A DNA stretch of 64,000 nt. Origin: Tricholomella constricta. Its lineage: Eukaryota > Basidiomycota > Agaricomycetes > Agaricales > Lyophyllaceae. Numbering within the stretch: position 1 is the stretch's first letter; every line of letters starts with the position of its first letter. Under the pieces are notes generated by a model that was not told where the DNA came from, ran no database searches, and saw nothing but the letters and a program-made list of their open reading frames with translations. Position numbers and translations under genes: made by a program. The stretch covers positions 1,426,001 through 1,490,000 of the forward strand of contig JAACJP010000002.1 of the NCBI GenBank assembly GCA_013368375.1, written 5' to 3'. Shown here one piece after another: positions 29,045 to 40,839 of the stretch.

Positions 29045-32000
29045 CTGGATCTCGATTGCCTTCATGCCCGATTTACGTCAGGGTGCATTGTACGTGTGAA
29101 GGAAGGAGAGGGCGCATCAGCGTATCTTGTTGTTCATGCTAAAGACGACGTGAAATCAGAAGTTGTGGTTGAAAAGGGGTGCTGAGATGTTGGGGTGAGA
29201 GATTCCATAGTTTGTCCATGGGCTTCTTTTCCAACATGACATACACAGGTGGAGTGGAAGAGAATTGGTTCAACACCACAATTTCCATTGTCCATGGTCT
29301 ACCATCTAGAATAGGCTGACCGCACCTACAGAGAATGATCGAAGTTTGCACATCACCTTTTCTTCTCGGCCTTCCGGAATGTCTGGAGCTCGATGGCGTG
29401 AAGTGTCATCAAGACAAATATGCGACGGGAAAACGTGGAACACACCTTTGGAAAAGAGATGCACTAATAACGCAGAAATGCGCGGTAAGCGAATGACTTC
29501 GGCATGAGGGTGTTCCGGGGGCTAATTTACGATCCAGGAAATCAGTGTGTAACAATCTGTAACAATTGAACCACCTTCGGAAAAAATGCTGATAAATGAG
29601 TCTGGACTCTGGAACCGACTGGCAAGAGGCTGTGCGTTGACACGGGCAGTCTCCAGGGACGATTCCCACAACCGTACAGAAATAAATGGCGACAAACATG
29701 GGTCCGGAAAAGAGTGCCCTGTATCCTGATGATGCCATCTGTTCGAAACCCATATGTGGATGTCTCCATATTTTCGAAGATATCAAGTACAGTAAGCACC
29801 CCGCATGGTGCGCGCGATTGGCGACCGAGTTGACTAACCGTAATGTTGGCTTTGGAAGCTAAGCGTGACCTTGTAGTATCAATTCCATCGGCGAGCACTG
29901 CCATTTCATAGCATCTTGCTTAACGATTACTCGCTTTAGGCCAACGGTGCAGTGGTCGGCCCGTTTCAAGGCGTCAGATATGACGAGTATTGGTAGGATC
30001 GAAGTATTTTCGAAGGTCCGTGGCGCATAAAGAAGATGAGGATACCTCCAGTGGAGATGTTATTCTGGTGCTCTCCAATTTTGTGGAACCGCCTGAAATG
30101 GTGTTATTAGTGTTCCATTCATGCCATTGTGGTTTATGCGCTCACATATGTAAAACGAGGAGCATTCGCATTTATACCGGTATACAAGAATGCATCGAGG
30201 ATCCAATATTAGTCCAATGTATCACAGGGTCAAGTGTATACACTAAAGCCAATCGGTGCTCAGGATATCCCCCAGCGCGTGTCACCAAGGGTCGGAAATG
30301 AGCATCATCCGCGAGCCAGCCAGCTATTTTTACCTCGGATATCAGTGCAACCGAGAATTTGGGCGCCCCTAGGTGGCCCTAGGCTGCATTAATTATAGTA
30401 GAGATGTGGGTTCGGGCGTACATACATGAACGTCGAGTGAAGCCAAAGATCCCATTCGACACGCTGTAAATTGGAGTTTGGTTTTCTTTCCTGGGGGTTG
30501 ACGGCCGCATTTGGTTTCTCGTATTTTTCTTTTGCCATATGGGAGGAAGCCATTGACGTCGTCCAGAGTCCAAACGTCATGCAATCATGCTCCGATAGGC
30601 GAAATGACCGAAGTAGATTCAGACGCACATCGAGAGTTTTTGTAAGCCCAGTATCACCATGCAAGGATCTGTTTCAAGAAATGGTTTTGCTTGCTTGCTC
30701 CTCTACAGGAGAGTCCTGGACGGGCTAAACGCGTCATCGATCGTTTGATGAAGAGGCCATTTAGAGGAATCCAGTAGCCAAACGGGCGAGCCATTGTTCC
30801 AGCGGCGAGTCGCACAGTTGGGCATCAGAAGCAATGGGTATTCGGGGGCTTGCATCCAGAGTACAGAAGAGGGAAAGCATTTGCTGTTACACTAGCTCTT
30901 TGACGCAGTATACACCGGGGTGTGGAGTTCGAAAGTTATTATAGGCGATAGGGTCTTCAATCATGGGTTAGTTCTGGGTAAATAGGTCGCAAAATTTGGG
31001 TTCTGTTCAAGTATGACGTCCATTCGAACTGCAGGGACAGAAGATGGAGTAATCGGCGCCCTTTGGATTCGGATTCGTTCGTAATTTTCAAATTATTGGA
31101 TGGCCTAGGTCGACAGAGTCGTACTGTAAGACGTGATGAAGCCATGAGGCCGGAGGAAACGCGAAATGACCCAGAAGACGTCGCAAGTCCTGATAACTGC
31201 GGCTTGCGAACGTGCGTGGAGGGAGCCAATGATGCAAAGAGCTTGATTTCGTCAGCTCTATTCTGGGAGCCAGGACACGAAGAGCATGGGATTAAGAAGC
31301 ATCCATCGAACCGGGTCAGTCGGGGCCGTCGTGTCTAAATTTGGCTTGCATGCTCGCCGTGCATAGGTCAACGAGGCCCGCTAGTGATACCCTCGGTACA
31401 TTGCGTGCAATCAATATTGGGTCACCTGGATCAGTGAAAGTAACCAGATGTATTCAGAAACGCGTTATGCATCTTCTGGGGGCGAAAACGGCTAAAGCAG
31501 AGACGCACGATGAACCTGAAGTTGGTCGGAAGAAGCAACTTTCCCTCCGATGACGCAGACCTCGTATGCCACGTCACGAGTGGCAAATTCCCAGCGAGAA
31601 CTCCAACATTCGTCTTCCTAAAGTGTGTCCTTGACCGTCGAGGGTCGGATGTTCAGGAATTAGCCTCCATGCCCGTTAAACGCTGAACGAACGTTGTACC
31701 GCAGCCGGTGTGATCGAATCTACGTCAATCAAATTTGAAGGTCATCTCCAACGCTTACACGCACATGCACGCGGATCGCATACCGCGGCGGGGAGTTCCG
31801 TTATCTCGACAAAACCACACAGCGGTTATCAAGTGCATTTGTGCCCGACGGGGGTGCGGAGGATATACTGAGATAGTGAAGGTAGACAAGGGAGCAGGGC
31901 CGGATAGCTCGATAGTATAGTCTCATGTAGATGGGAAACGAGATAGAAACGGTCACAGCCGGCGGCCTGAAGATACCCCGCGACGTAGATGTTGCTTCGA

Positions 32001-34975
32001 GTTACAGCAACGTGTCCTTCCGTCGGCGACTCCCGCCCAAAATGGATTCCAAAGTGATGCCTTGAGAAATGAGTTGCGGTGATGTCGCTAGTTCTGGTAC
32101 TCGGGGAAGACACGTTCGTACTCGCGCTAACTACAACGAGCACATTCGTCGCTTCGATTGCGCTCTTGTTTTATGCGAGATGGGGCATGGGATGTGTGTT
32201 GTCGTAAATGGAAAACGGAGATAACAGTGGGGATGGGCGTCGGAGCAATCCAAAGCGCATTTGGGGATGGATGTTCTCAATGAGTCAGTTTTGGTGCGAG
32301 TTCGCTTTGATGATGGGCGCAACTTTCAAGTGATGGGAAACCGGTCTGTAGAGCGCGGAGGCCGAAAATTGTGGTAAGATTAGATTAGATTGGATTCAAG
32401 GATTCGCCTCAGGCTCCTCGTCCTTTACGCCACCCTTCTATCATCTTGGACATTGCAGGCACCAGCGTCAGCTCGGTGTAACTGGACTGGCTTATTTTTA
32501 CACTACCTGATCAAACTCATTTTCTTTACATCAGTCTATTCTGAGCTATCCTGGAACGTGCGCGACAAGAGAATGCGGTCGCTTGCGTCTTTTCTTCTTT
32601 GATAATTCTTACGCAGAACGATCTCGGCCACCCTTCTGTCACTCAACAGCTCTGGGGTCCTGGCTGCCTCCCACCCGGCACTTCAATGCACATGAAATAC
32701 AATCCTCGACATGCACGCGCGTCCCAGTGCGTACATTCCACTCTACTGGGGCAGCGGACCCACAGAAATCGACACATGCCCACATATCCATCTACGCGCA
32801 CGCATGATACGCAAATTCCCGACGACGCGTGCCTTCATATTAACTAGTCCTTCGGGTCTAGCCAGACGGTCTTTCAAGTGAGTATTCCTTCCCACTGAGG
32901 CCGCTATCCCCGTCGCTCGTTTTCCATTCAGGATCAGGTGTCCGAAATTTCAGTCTTCTGTTATTAACACATCTTTGGTCACTGGGCCTTCGGCCAGCGG
33001 CGTGCGCGTCTTGCGTTTCGCGCCACGCTTTCCGTTGCTCGGACAACGGTATACAACATCCACAGCCAACGTCTCGTACATTTGGTACCAAGGCAATCAC
33101 TGACTCGTACGTCGAGAAACAGCAGACCACGGGGAAGCTCAGTATACTTCCCATAGCGTGGCATAACGCGGGGGCGGGGGCGCGCAGCGGGGCAGCAACG
33201 CTTTGCGGGGTTCGGGTTGCGGGGGGTGCGCGCAATGGCGTGTCACGGCGCGCGCGTGATGCGAGAGTCCTGAGCCCCCGGCGAAGCTCAGCGCCCGGTC
33301 AGCCACCCGGGCCAAGGAGCTTGTATGTTGCGTGGTGAGGAGGGCAGGCTCGGTGTCTCCCGGGCGAGCGTCAGGCCTCAGGATTCAGGCACGCCCACGC
33401 CACGGTTGGCGAGTCTTGGGAAGGTATCATCGCCGTTTCCAGGCGCACCATGCAAGTACTGGCAGGTTTTGGCTTTTGCACGTCTGAGGGGATTTTTTCC
33501 TCGAAGCCAGTGTCGGCGTCGGCGTCGACGGAGACATTTGGGCCCGAAGGCGTACTATATGCATATGATGCACAACTGCCTAGCGACTCGACTGGCACTG
33601 TAATATTCATGCCAGCTCAGCGCTCAGGTACTGTTGCATGCTACCAGCCGTTCGAAAAAATTCGCGCCCCAAACTTGCCACCACCTGGCCATGGACCTCG
33701 CTACGACGACAACGCAGAGCCCAAATCGCGATCGACGCCTCCAACGGCGGGCGCCTTATCTTTGAATCGCGATTCCGAGGCCGAGGCCGATTCTTCATTG
33801 AAACCATATACAGTTGTATTTCCAGGTTCCTCCTCACGCGCACGGAAAAGGATGTGGATGACCCCAGCTTCTCCTATATTCCAACTCGATGACAATTTCT
33901 TTTGTTTACTCGTTGTGCTTTCGAGCATAAACGATGATTGGCGAGGTCAGGCAAGGCGTCATGCGATCAAGTGCCAATATCCAATACTGAATAACCAATT
34001 CACATTCACAATCTACAGCCTATCATGCTTCAAGGATACGCGACCCAGGCGACCGCCCCTGGAGAAGATATATTATATGGAATATACCGAATATCGAATA
34101 TCGAATACCGAAGGCACGCGCCGCGGACGTGCAATACGAGATGAACGTGAATAAAGATAATTTTTTCGGGCGTCGGGCGACGATTCCGATAACCGGGGAG
34201 ACCCCGAGAAAAAAAAAAAGAGTCCAGAATCCCAGCTGAGAGCCTAGGCTGTTCGGCGGGGGGACAGGCACAAGTGCGTCTCTGCAAAGAGGTGCGTGTG
34301 TGAGGGGTGGGATGGCGGCCGGGATTTACTTATGCAATGCGTACACGCTGTGTAGCAGTAGCGTGCGGTGACATGGGGACGTATGTGGCACCTGCAGGCG
34401 AGGAAAGCCGCTGGGCGGGTGTGCGAGCCCCGTGATCTAATATCGAATATTGGACATTAGCCGAGCGTGTCCCGAGTTCCGACTGTTGCCCGAGGATTGG
34501 AAGGCACGGTCAGGGAAAAGCCGGTCGGTTAGGTGGTGGATGAGTGCAAAGTCGAGGGTGATCGCAGTTTGTGAGCGAGGCGCAGAGTAGAGCGCTGATG
34601 GCAAGTTCCGTATGTGAAAGGATAGGGGATGACGATGACGATGACTCACGAATCGAGCTCGAATGAAGTGCGAGGAGCAAGGAAATCAGGCAACGTCTGG
34701 CATCTGCCGAGTAGGCTGATAGATACGCAGTCGAGGGAAGCCTTGGCAAGCAAAGTCACGGTGAGACGCGGAGGGGCCACGGGGGCGGGAGTTGCCCAAA
34801 ATGGAAGGAGACCGGTGTGATCTAGAGCTGGATCGGGATCGGAGATACGGATGCATTCGAAGAGAGTTGGATGACGGAGATGTGGCGATCGAGACACGTG
34901 TCGAAGCAGGACCCCGGAATACGAGATCTGGATCAGTGAGCCACAAAACAGCGTCAAGCAGCGACGGCTGCGACC
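29045..34975. other. Gene-poor interval
   Basis: Nearly 6 kb in which I recognise no gene apart from the possible membrane-protein exons at 29400-29905. A GC-rich stretch lies at about 33160-33310. Short TATTCGATATTCGG-like repeats occur at about 34078-34112 and again near 34440, and an A12 run at 34210-34221. A non-coding RNA or a fast-evolving gene could be hidden here. Confidence 0.4.
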
Positions 34976-36691
34976 ATGTCTGTCTCCGTCCTCCACCCCG
35001 ACATGCCCTCGCTGTCCGCCTCGTCGTCCACCGCCTCTTCCTCCGCGTCCTCAGTCAACAGCATCCCCGCCCGCCGTATTCGTTTTGCCCCCCTGCCTGA
35101 TCCCCGCGCCCTCGATGACGACCAAGACGACGATGACCCCTTGCACCTCCCCGCCCTGCCCGACTCCAAGCCTTGCTCGCTCTCATCATCGACCGCCAGC
35201 GATGCCGAGGACCATCCTCCGTCGTCCCCAAAGCCCACAACCCAGCAGCTTCTCTCCCATCCCCCCATCCCCCATGCCCCCTCGTGGTCCAAGCCTAAAT
35301 CCCTCAACCTCCTGCGCCCCTTTCCCTTCAGAAAATCTGCCCCTGCTCCGTCCTCTGCATCTGAGCACTCCCTCACTCCAACTCAGTCCCTTGACACCCC
35401 CTCCAACGCCACTCCAACTAGCTCCTTTTCCCTGATGAATTTTTCCACAGAGGAGATTCTCACCCTCGGCACCATCAACCTCTTCCGCGCCTCTTCCAAG
35501 TCTAACGATTCTGCCATCCCCGCCAAACGCCCAACCAGCCCTAGCTCAAGCTCCGGCTGGGGCTTTGGCCTCAGCCGCTGGTCCTCCACCGGCTCCTGCA
35601 GCAAGGGCTCTCCCCTATCTCGCTCTCAGAGCGCCCAATCCTACAACCCCTCCATCTCCAGCAAACTCAAACTCGGCTCATCCTCCTCTAACAACAACAA
35701 ACCAAAGAAACCCCGCTCCAGCTCCGTTGCCTCTACAGCCTCCACCGCGTCCTCCGCCGATGGCAAGAGCGCCCCCCTCGCCAAATCCGCGTCTTTACCC
35801 GGGCCCGTGCGCAAAGGCACCCGCATGCTCAACGGTCGCGTCTATGGCGGGCCCAAGCGCCCCAACCGCGACCCGAATGCCAACCCCTTTGCGAATGCCC
35901 GCGACGAGTTGGAGTTCGTGGAGTGGGGGTATGGCGGCATGGGCAGCGTCCGTGGCGGCCGCCATGCCGGTGTCACTGGCGACGCGGCTGACAAGGAGCG
36001 CACCAAGTGGGAGCGCCTCCAGAGCGATGCGACTTTCATGGGCAGTGGCACCAGTGGCGCCGGCGAGAAGAAGGGTGTGGGCGGCGAGGAGGACGATGGG
36101 AGTGGCATGGGTTGGGTTAAGAAACGCAAGGAGCAGAGAGAAAAGGAGAAGAAAGAGCTGGAAGAGAGAGAGAAGGCCGAGAAGGAGAAGCTCGAGGCGG
36201 AGCAGGACACCCCTGCGCCGCCGCCCGCGGAACCGCAGCCGCAGCCGCAAGCAGAAACAACCGTCTCAGAAGCTCTGTCGATATCCTTGCCAGACTCTGC
36301 TCCTGTTGCCGCCCCGGTAACGGAGCCCCCGCCCGTCGTATCCTCCGTCTCCCTTCCCGCACCTGTCCTTGAGCACAATTTAACTGCCGTCACCCTCCCT
36401 GCACACCTTTCGCGACATCACTCCCACACCCACCGTCGCACAGTAAGCCGTACCACATCCGTCGATGTCGTCCCCGGTGCTGCATCTGGGCCGGCGCCGC
36501 CGCCTGTGCGCGAGGATATATCGTCCTCGAGCGAGTCCGAATCCGAGTCTGAGGACGATGACGAATGTCAACGAGATGAGGACCAGGACGACGACGATGA
36601 TGATGAAGAGGAAGGAGAGGACGAGGAGGCGGAGAGGAGGAGGAAGACAGCGCTTGGGGCGGGCGTCGAGAAGATCAGCCGGCATAATTGA
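34976..36691 (+). CDS. Low-complexity protein with a conserved NPFANARDE/GYGGMGSVRGG core
   Basis: Single exon, 571 residues, ATG in the context GCGACCATGTCTG. The N-terminal 260 residues are Ser/Pro-rich. A core at about residues 278-330 (RMLNGRVYGGPKR, NPFANARDELEFVEWGYGG, MGSVRGGR) is the only ordered-looking part. Next come DGSGMGWVKKRKEQREKEKK and a charged helix, a His/Ser patch, and an acidic tail (SESESEDDDE, then a DDDDDDEEE run). The core looks like one I associate with uncharacterised basidiomycete proteins. No enzyme motif, signal peptide or membrane segment is seen. It may be a regulatory or scaffold protein, but the sequence does not say which. Long antisense frames over it come from its codon bias. 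Confidence 0.75.
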   Translation: MSVSVLHPDMPSLSASSSTASSSASSVNSIPARRIRFAPLPDPRALDDDQDDDDPLHLPALPDSKPCSLSSSTASDAEDHPPSSPKPTTQQLLSHPPIPHAPSWSKPKSLNLLRPFPFRKSAPAPSSASEHSLTPTQSLDTPSNATPTSSFSLMNFSTEEILTLGTINLFRASSKSNDSAIPAKRPTSPSSSSGWGFGLSRWSSTGSCSKGSPLSRSQSAQSYNPSISSKLKLGSSSSNNNKPKKPRSSSVASTASTASSADGKSAPLAKSASLPGPVRKGTRMLNGRVYGGPKRPNRDPNANPFANARDELEFVEWGYGGMGSVRGGRHAGVTGDAADKERTKWERLQSDATFMGSGTSGAGEKKGVGGEEDDGSGMGWVKKRKEQREKEKKELEEREKAEKEKLEAEQDTPAPPPAEPQPQPQAETTVSEALSISLPDSAPVAAPVTEPPPVVSSVSLPAPVLEHNLTAVTLPAHLSRHHSHTHRRTVSRTTSVDVVPGAASGPAPPPVREDISSSSESESESEDDDECQRDEDQDDDDDDEEEGEDEEAERRRKTALGAGVEKISRHN

Positions 36692-39600
36692 CTATCGTCA
36701 AAGTCGGCCTAGGGGCTCTAGGGAGGTGTGTGTGCGTTGTGCGCTCTAGATCTGATGTGCTTCTCCGGTTTTTGCTTTTTGGGTTTTGGGTTTTGCATTG
36801 GGGTGCGGGGTATGGGGAAAGGAGGAGAAATTCCGAGATCGAGGGATATATTCATACCCAAATCACCATCCGCACCCCACACGCCTCGCGTTCTCGATAT
36901 CAGCATCAGGTTCCACGGTGGACTTTCTTCATTCCTTCCTCTAATGCATACGCATATGCGTGATTGCATCTTTTCCTCCTGGCGCCCTTCCGATGGGCTT
37001 GGCATGCCTCTGCGCACCTCCGCTCTGCTATCACAGCAGACTTCGTTCAAACCATCGCCGTTCCGCGCTATTCGACACGAGGAAACACACCCTTCTCTCG
37101 TCTTCTTCTATCCTACATTCACAAGTATTGCCTCGCTCTTCCGTTTCATCAACGCTCCCCCATCTGCCACTCGCCGCCATTCCATCCCCTCACCGCTCCA
37201 CGTCTCGTTCAAGGATACATGCACACACACGCGCCATGACATGAAACGACTTGTCACGATTCAAAGAATTACAGAATTACAGGCCTCCCGCTGCCCACCC
37301 ACGCACACCTACATGTGATATATACCCTCGCGGTGAATCAATTAAACGTCTACATTCAGCATACAGACACAGTACGTCTCCTGATTTCCTTGATTCACGT
37401 TGATGGGGGTTCTAATCACGTTGCTTTGGTTGCAGTTTCGTGATTGTCTACCACGACAGTCTGCAGCCCCTATCCCATCCCATCCCATCCCATCGTATAT
37501 CATCCTGCATCTGCATCCTAAAAATCCCCCTCTCGCAGCCGCCGCCGTGCGCGTGTAGACCTGTTCTATTCCCGGTCCGCTCCCTCTTCTTCACCTTCGC
37601 ATGCCTTTCGCGTTCGTGATCTTGACCCCCCAACCCAACCCTCCACTTCCCTCCCCCGTTCCCACTCTTGCTTCTTTCTTTATTTCTCTTCGTGCTGGAT
37701 CAACGCGCGGTCTCGCGACCGTGCCGCTCCGTTTTCTTGTTTCTTGTCTGTATCATACCATTTCTCGCCTCCCTTTCTCCTCTCCTTGTCTCTTTCGTTC
37801 GTGTTCATCGTATCGATATATCACCATGAACCCTTTTGGCATCGAACTCGTTTTGTCCACCACTCGTCTCGTCTCCGTCTCCGTCCCGTCTGTGCCGCCT
37901 GCTTATTTATATTCCTTACTATCCCCACTCCATCCATCCATCCCTCATCCCATCCCATCCATCAATCCCTCATCCCATCCCAAATACCAGTCCCAGCCTC
38001 AATTCAATTTATCAATCTCTAGTAATTAACAACAATGAAATTTGCATTGCATTTTGCATTTATCCATTCATGCATCCATCCATCCATCCCATCATGCATC
38101 ATTGTCAATCCGTCCATTTACGGCGGGTGAAACTGGATGAGACATTCACGGGCGCGGGGCGATGCTTTGTTTATTTATGAATATGAATGATAGGGACCAG
38201 AGATCGACGTATGTACGTCGAGGGGGCCGGCGCCCGACGGCCAAGAGGCTTGGCTGGATCCTTCCTGGTTTGTCCCTATCCAAGTCGGTGAGTGGCGCTG
38301 GTGGCTGGAGACAGGATTGCTGGTAACTGGATGGACAGGGAAGGGTGGATTAATTGTAGTTATATAATATATTTGCTCTCGCATTTGGGGAGTATCGTAT
38401 AGCATCCAACCAGTATACATGAAGGTGAGTACACACAACCCCGAGCTCCGACCGCTCATGGACACAAACACAACACTCCATTTTCAGTCCTGTGCGCGGA
38501 CAAACGACATGACACGCAGGTAATCTTCGCACTACTATTATATGACCGTCGCGATACCGGGGCGTGGGTAGTACGGAGTGCGGGCTCGTCGGACGTTGTA
38601 TATTGCGAGTCTCTTCGGAATCGGGCCCGCCTGGAACCACAGTCATAAAATCAATAACGGACACACACACACGGGCATGGGCACAATTTGAAGAGGGCCT
38701 GGGCTCGCCCGACCGCGTCCAGTCTGTCCGTCCGTCCGTCCGTCCCGTAGGGGAAGGTCCGAAGGACTTGGCAGATGGTTTGTAACAGGTATTGTTACAC
38801 AGACAAGACATGGTATGCATGTAATTCGGAATTTGTTAATACAAGGCCGGCAGGTGTTAAGCATCTGAATCCAGTGGACCCCGCTGACAGGCTCCGGGAA
38901 GCGAGTCAGAGAACGGTCGAGGGTCGTAATTTCTTGCGCGTTGACTTCAGGTTGTGTGGTTTGATTTCGAATGGAATGGAGTCCGTGGAAGTGGGGATTA
39001 TTCTTCGCTCGCTTGATTTATGTGCCTCGTCGTCCCTAATACAGGGACTCGAGGGAAGTTATCGTGAACCTGGATGAACAGGGTTGACAAGGTGCCGGAA
39101 GAAGATGAATTGGGTTGACGTTTTAGGGCTGATAGACTGGCGAGGACCCCGTTGACTCCTTTGAGGCATTGAATATTGAGTGGTCGGTCGAATGGAGTCG
39201 CCGACGTACGGAGAAGGGCTTCCGTGTCGTTGAAGACGCAGGAAGGATTTGATTTGATTTTTTTTGGTATTGGATATCATACATACGAATTTCTTTTTTG
39301 TGCGGGCGCATAGCACGATATGGCGGTCCTTCAAAGCTGGAAGGCGGCAGGTGCATTTATCGGACAACAGTGGTCTCGCTAAATCAGAGGTCGCCCAGTA
39401 GAGACGCTGACAAAGTCGAGGTACCCAGTTGGCTGAAAAGCGAAACAGAGCCACGTTCGGGGGGCCAGGATTCAGAGGTTGCCTTGCAGGATCCGTCCCA
39501 GAGGTCGATGTGCCTCGTCTAACCGGACAAACTGATACCCCAAAGGTAATCGCACCTGAAACTTAACCATAAGTATCATACTCATACGTAAAATGTGCAG

Positions 39601-40839
39601 TACTTCTCTGAGGCGTTCATGAAACTTTACAGAGTGAAATGATTTTATTGTCGCCACCGGACCGTACCTAGTCTCATCTCGGTTTGACCGGTGGACGCTC
39701 TCAGCGGTATCTAAAGAGCCTACAAGTAACGTCCACTGGAACCTTGAGGTTACTTCAAATTGTCAGAATTAATAGATGATTACCTGACGCACAATGCGAG
39801 TTTTACGGTTACGCAGTGCGCAGAGCCATGAGCTGGACTTCCGAGGGGTTTGCGCTGGCGCGCGGACGCAGTTCGATGACTGGGACGGTGATTCAACGGT
39901 CGTGTGCCATGTTTCCTTGAAAACATACATTAACAGCATGACAACTCGAAGCCGCTGCAAGTGAACATGAATTGTGGGCGTATGGACCTTGGACACCGCT
40001 TCATGTTAAATGGAACGAGCAGTGATTGATCCGTCCCTGCTGCGGCTGTCCATGTCATCTGTGGAGTTCATTGTATGTTGTGCGAATGGAAGGAGAGAAG
40101 ACATCTCGATTTAGTAGCTGTCCGTTGAGCTCAATATCTAATCTATCTGGATCTATCTATCGATCCATCTAAACGTTGTCTGGACGCGTCGAGTTGGAAC
40201 CAAAATTTAACCTCGTATGTTGAACCTCTGATGCAGGGTTGCAAGCGGTCGGACGCAATTGCAAGGTAGAATGGATTCAACGGGACTTGCCATTCGGTGT
40301 GCGTGTCGGAATCAGTCATCGCGTTCAGACGCGTCGACGGTGTTAGCGTGTCCAGGCGTGTCCTATGCCCTTTATGGGAACAGCACCCTCTTTTCAATGA
40401 TAGCACCTTCTTGCCCTGTTTGTTCCTTTTTTTTCACTGAAGCTGCCTATATGAGGTTGTTCCGAAAACATTATATATGTGGTGTGGTGGGGAAGCCGAA
40501 CTGGAAAGTCCAAGGCTCAAGCTTTCTCGTGAAGCGCTCCGTTGCAGCTTCGTTATCAGCTGTCAACTGGTTGGCAAGTCGCCTCTGCTCAGCGTCATTT
40601 CGCTCGTGTTCTTCAGCGCACTTCGACTTGTAGGGAGGTGGGTGGCTGTCTGTTTTGTGAAGAGCCGCGGCTTTTTTTCCACCGGAGGAGTCAATAAAAA
40701 TGAAGTGTTTGTGATTATGGGGAACAGGTGTATTTTTATCCTGTCCAGAACATTTCTGGCTGGCCATAGAGGTAGGAGATGCGCTTCGGAGCGTCCACCC
40801 CGACCTGGTTGGATGATCCGACCACCTGCCTCCTCCTCT
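36692..40839. other. Intergenic interval with simple repeats
   Basis: The first 500 bp may hold the 3' UTR of the preceding gene. Pyrimidine-rich DNA and (CATC)n/(CATCC)n repeats occupy 37926-38100, and a (GTCC)n run lies at 38726-38745. No gene was recognised; small open stretches lack domains or splice continuity. Confidence 0.45.
37926..38096. repeat. Imperfect CATC/CATCC microsatellite cluster
   Basis: Two clusters of CATC, CCATC and CATCC units (37926-37995 and 38065-38096) are separated by AT-rich DNA. Probably a slippage product, with no sign of function. Confidence 0.75.

Noticed and set aside
35085..36685. Long antisense and alternate-frame open stretches over 34976-36691
   Set aside because: They follow from the GC-rich, Ser/Pro/Ala/Glu-biased codons of the 571-residue gene and contain only low-complexity sequence.
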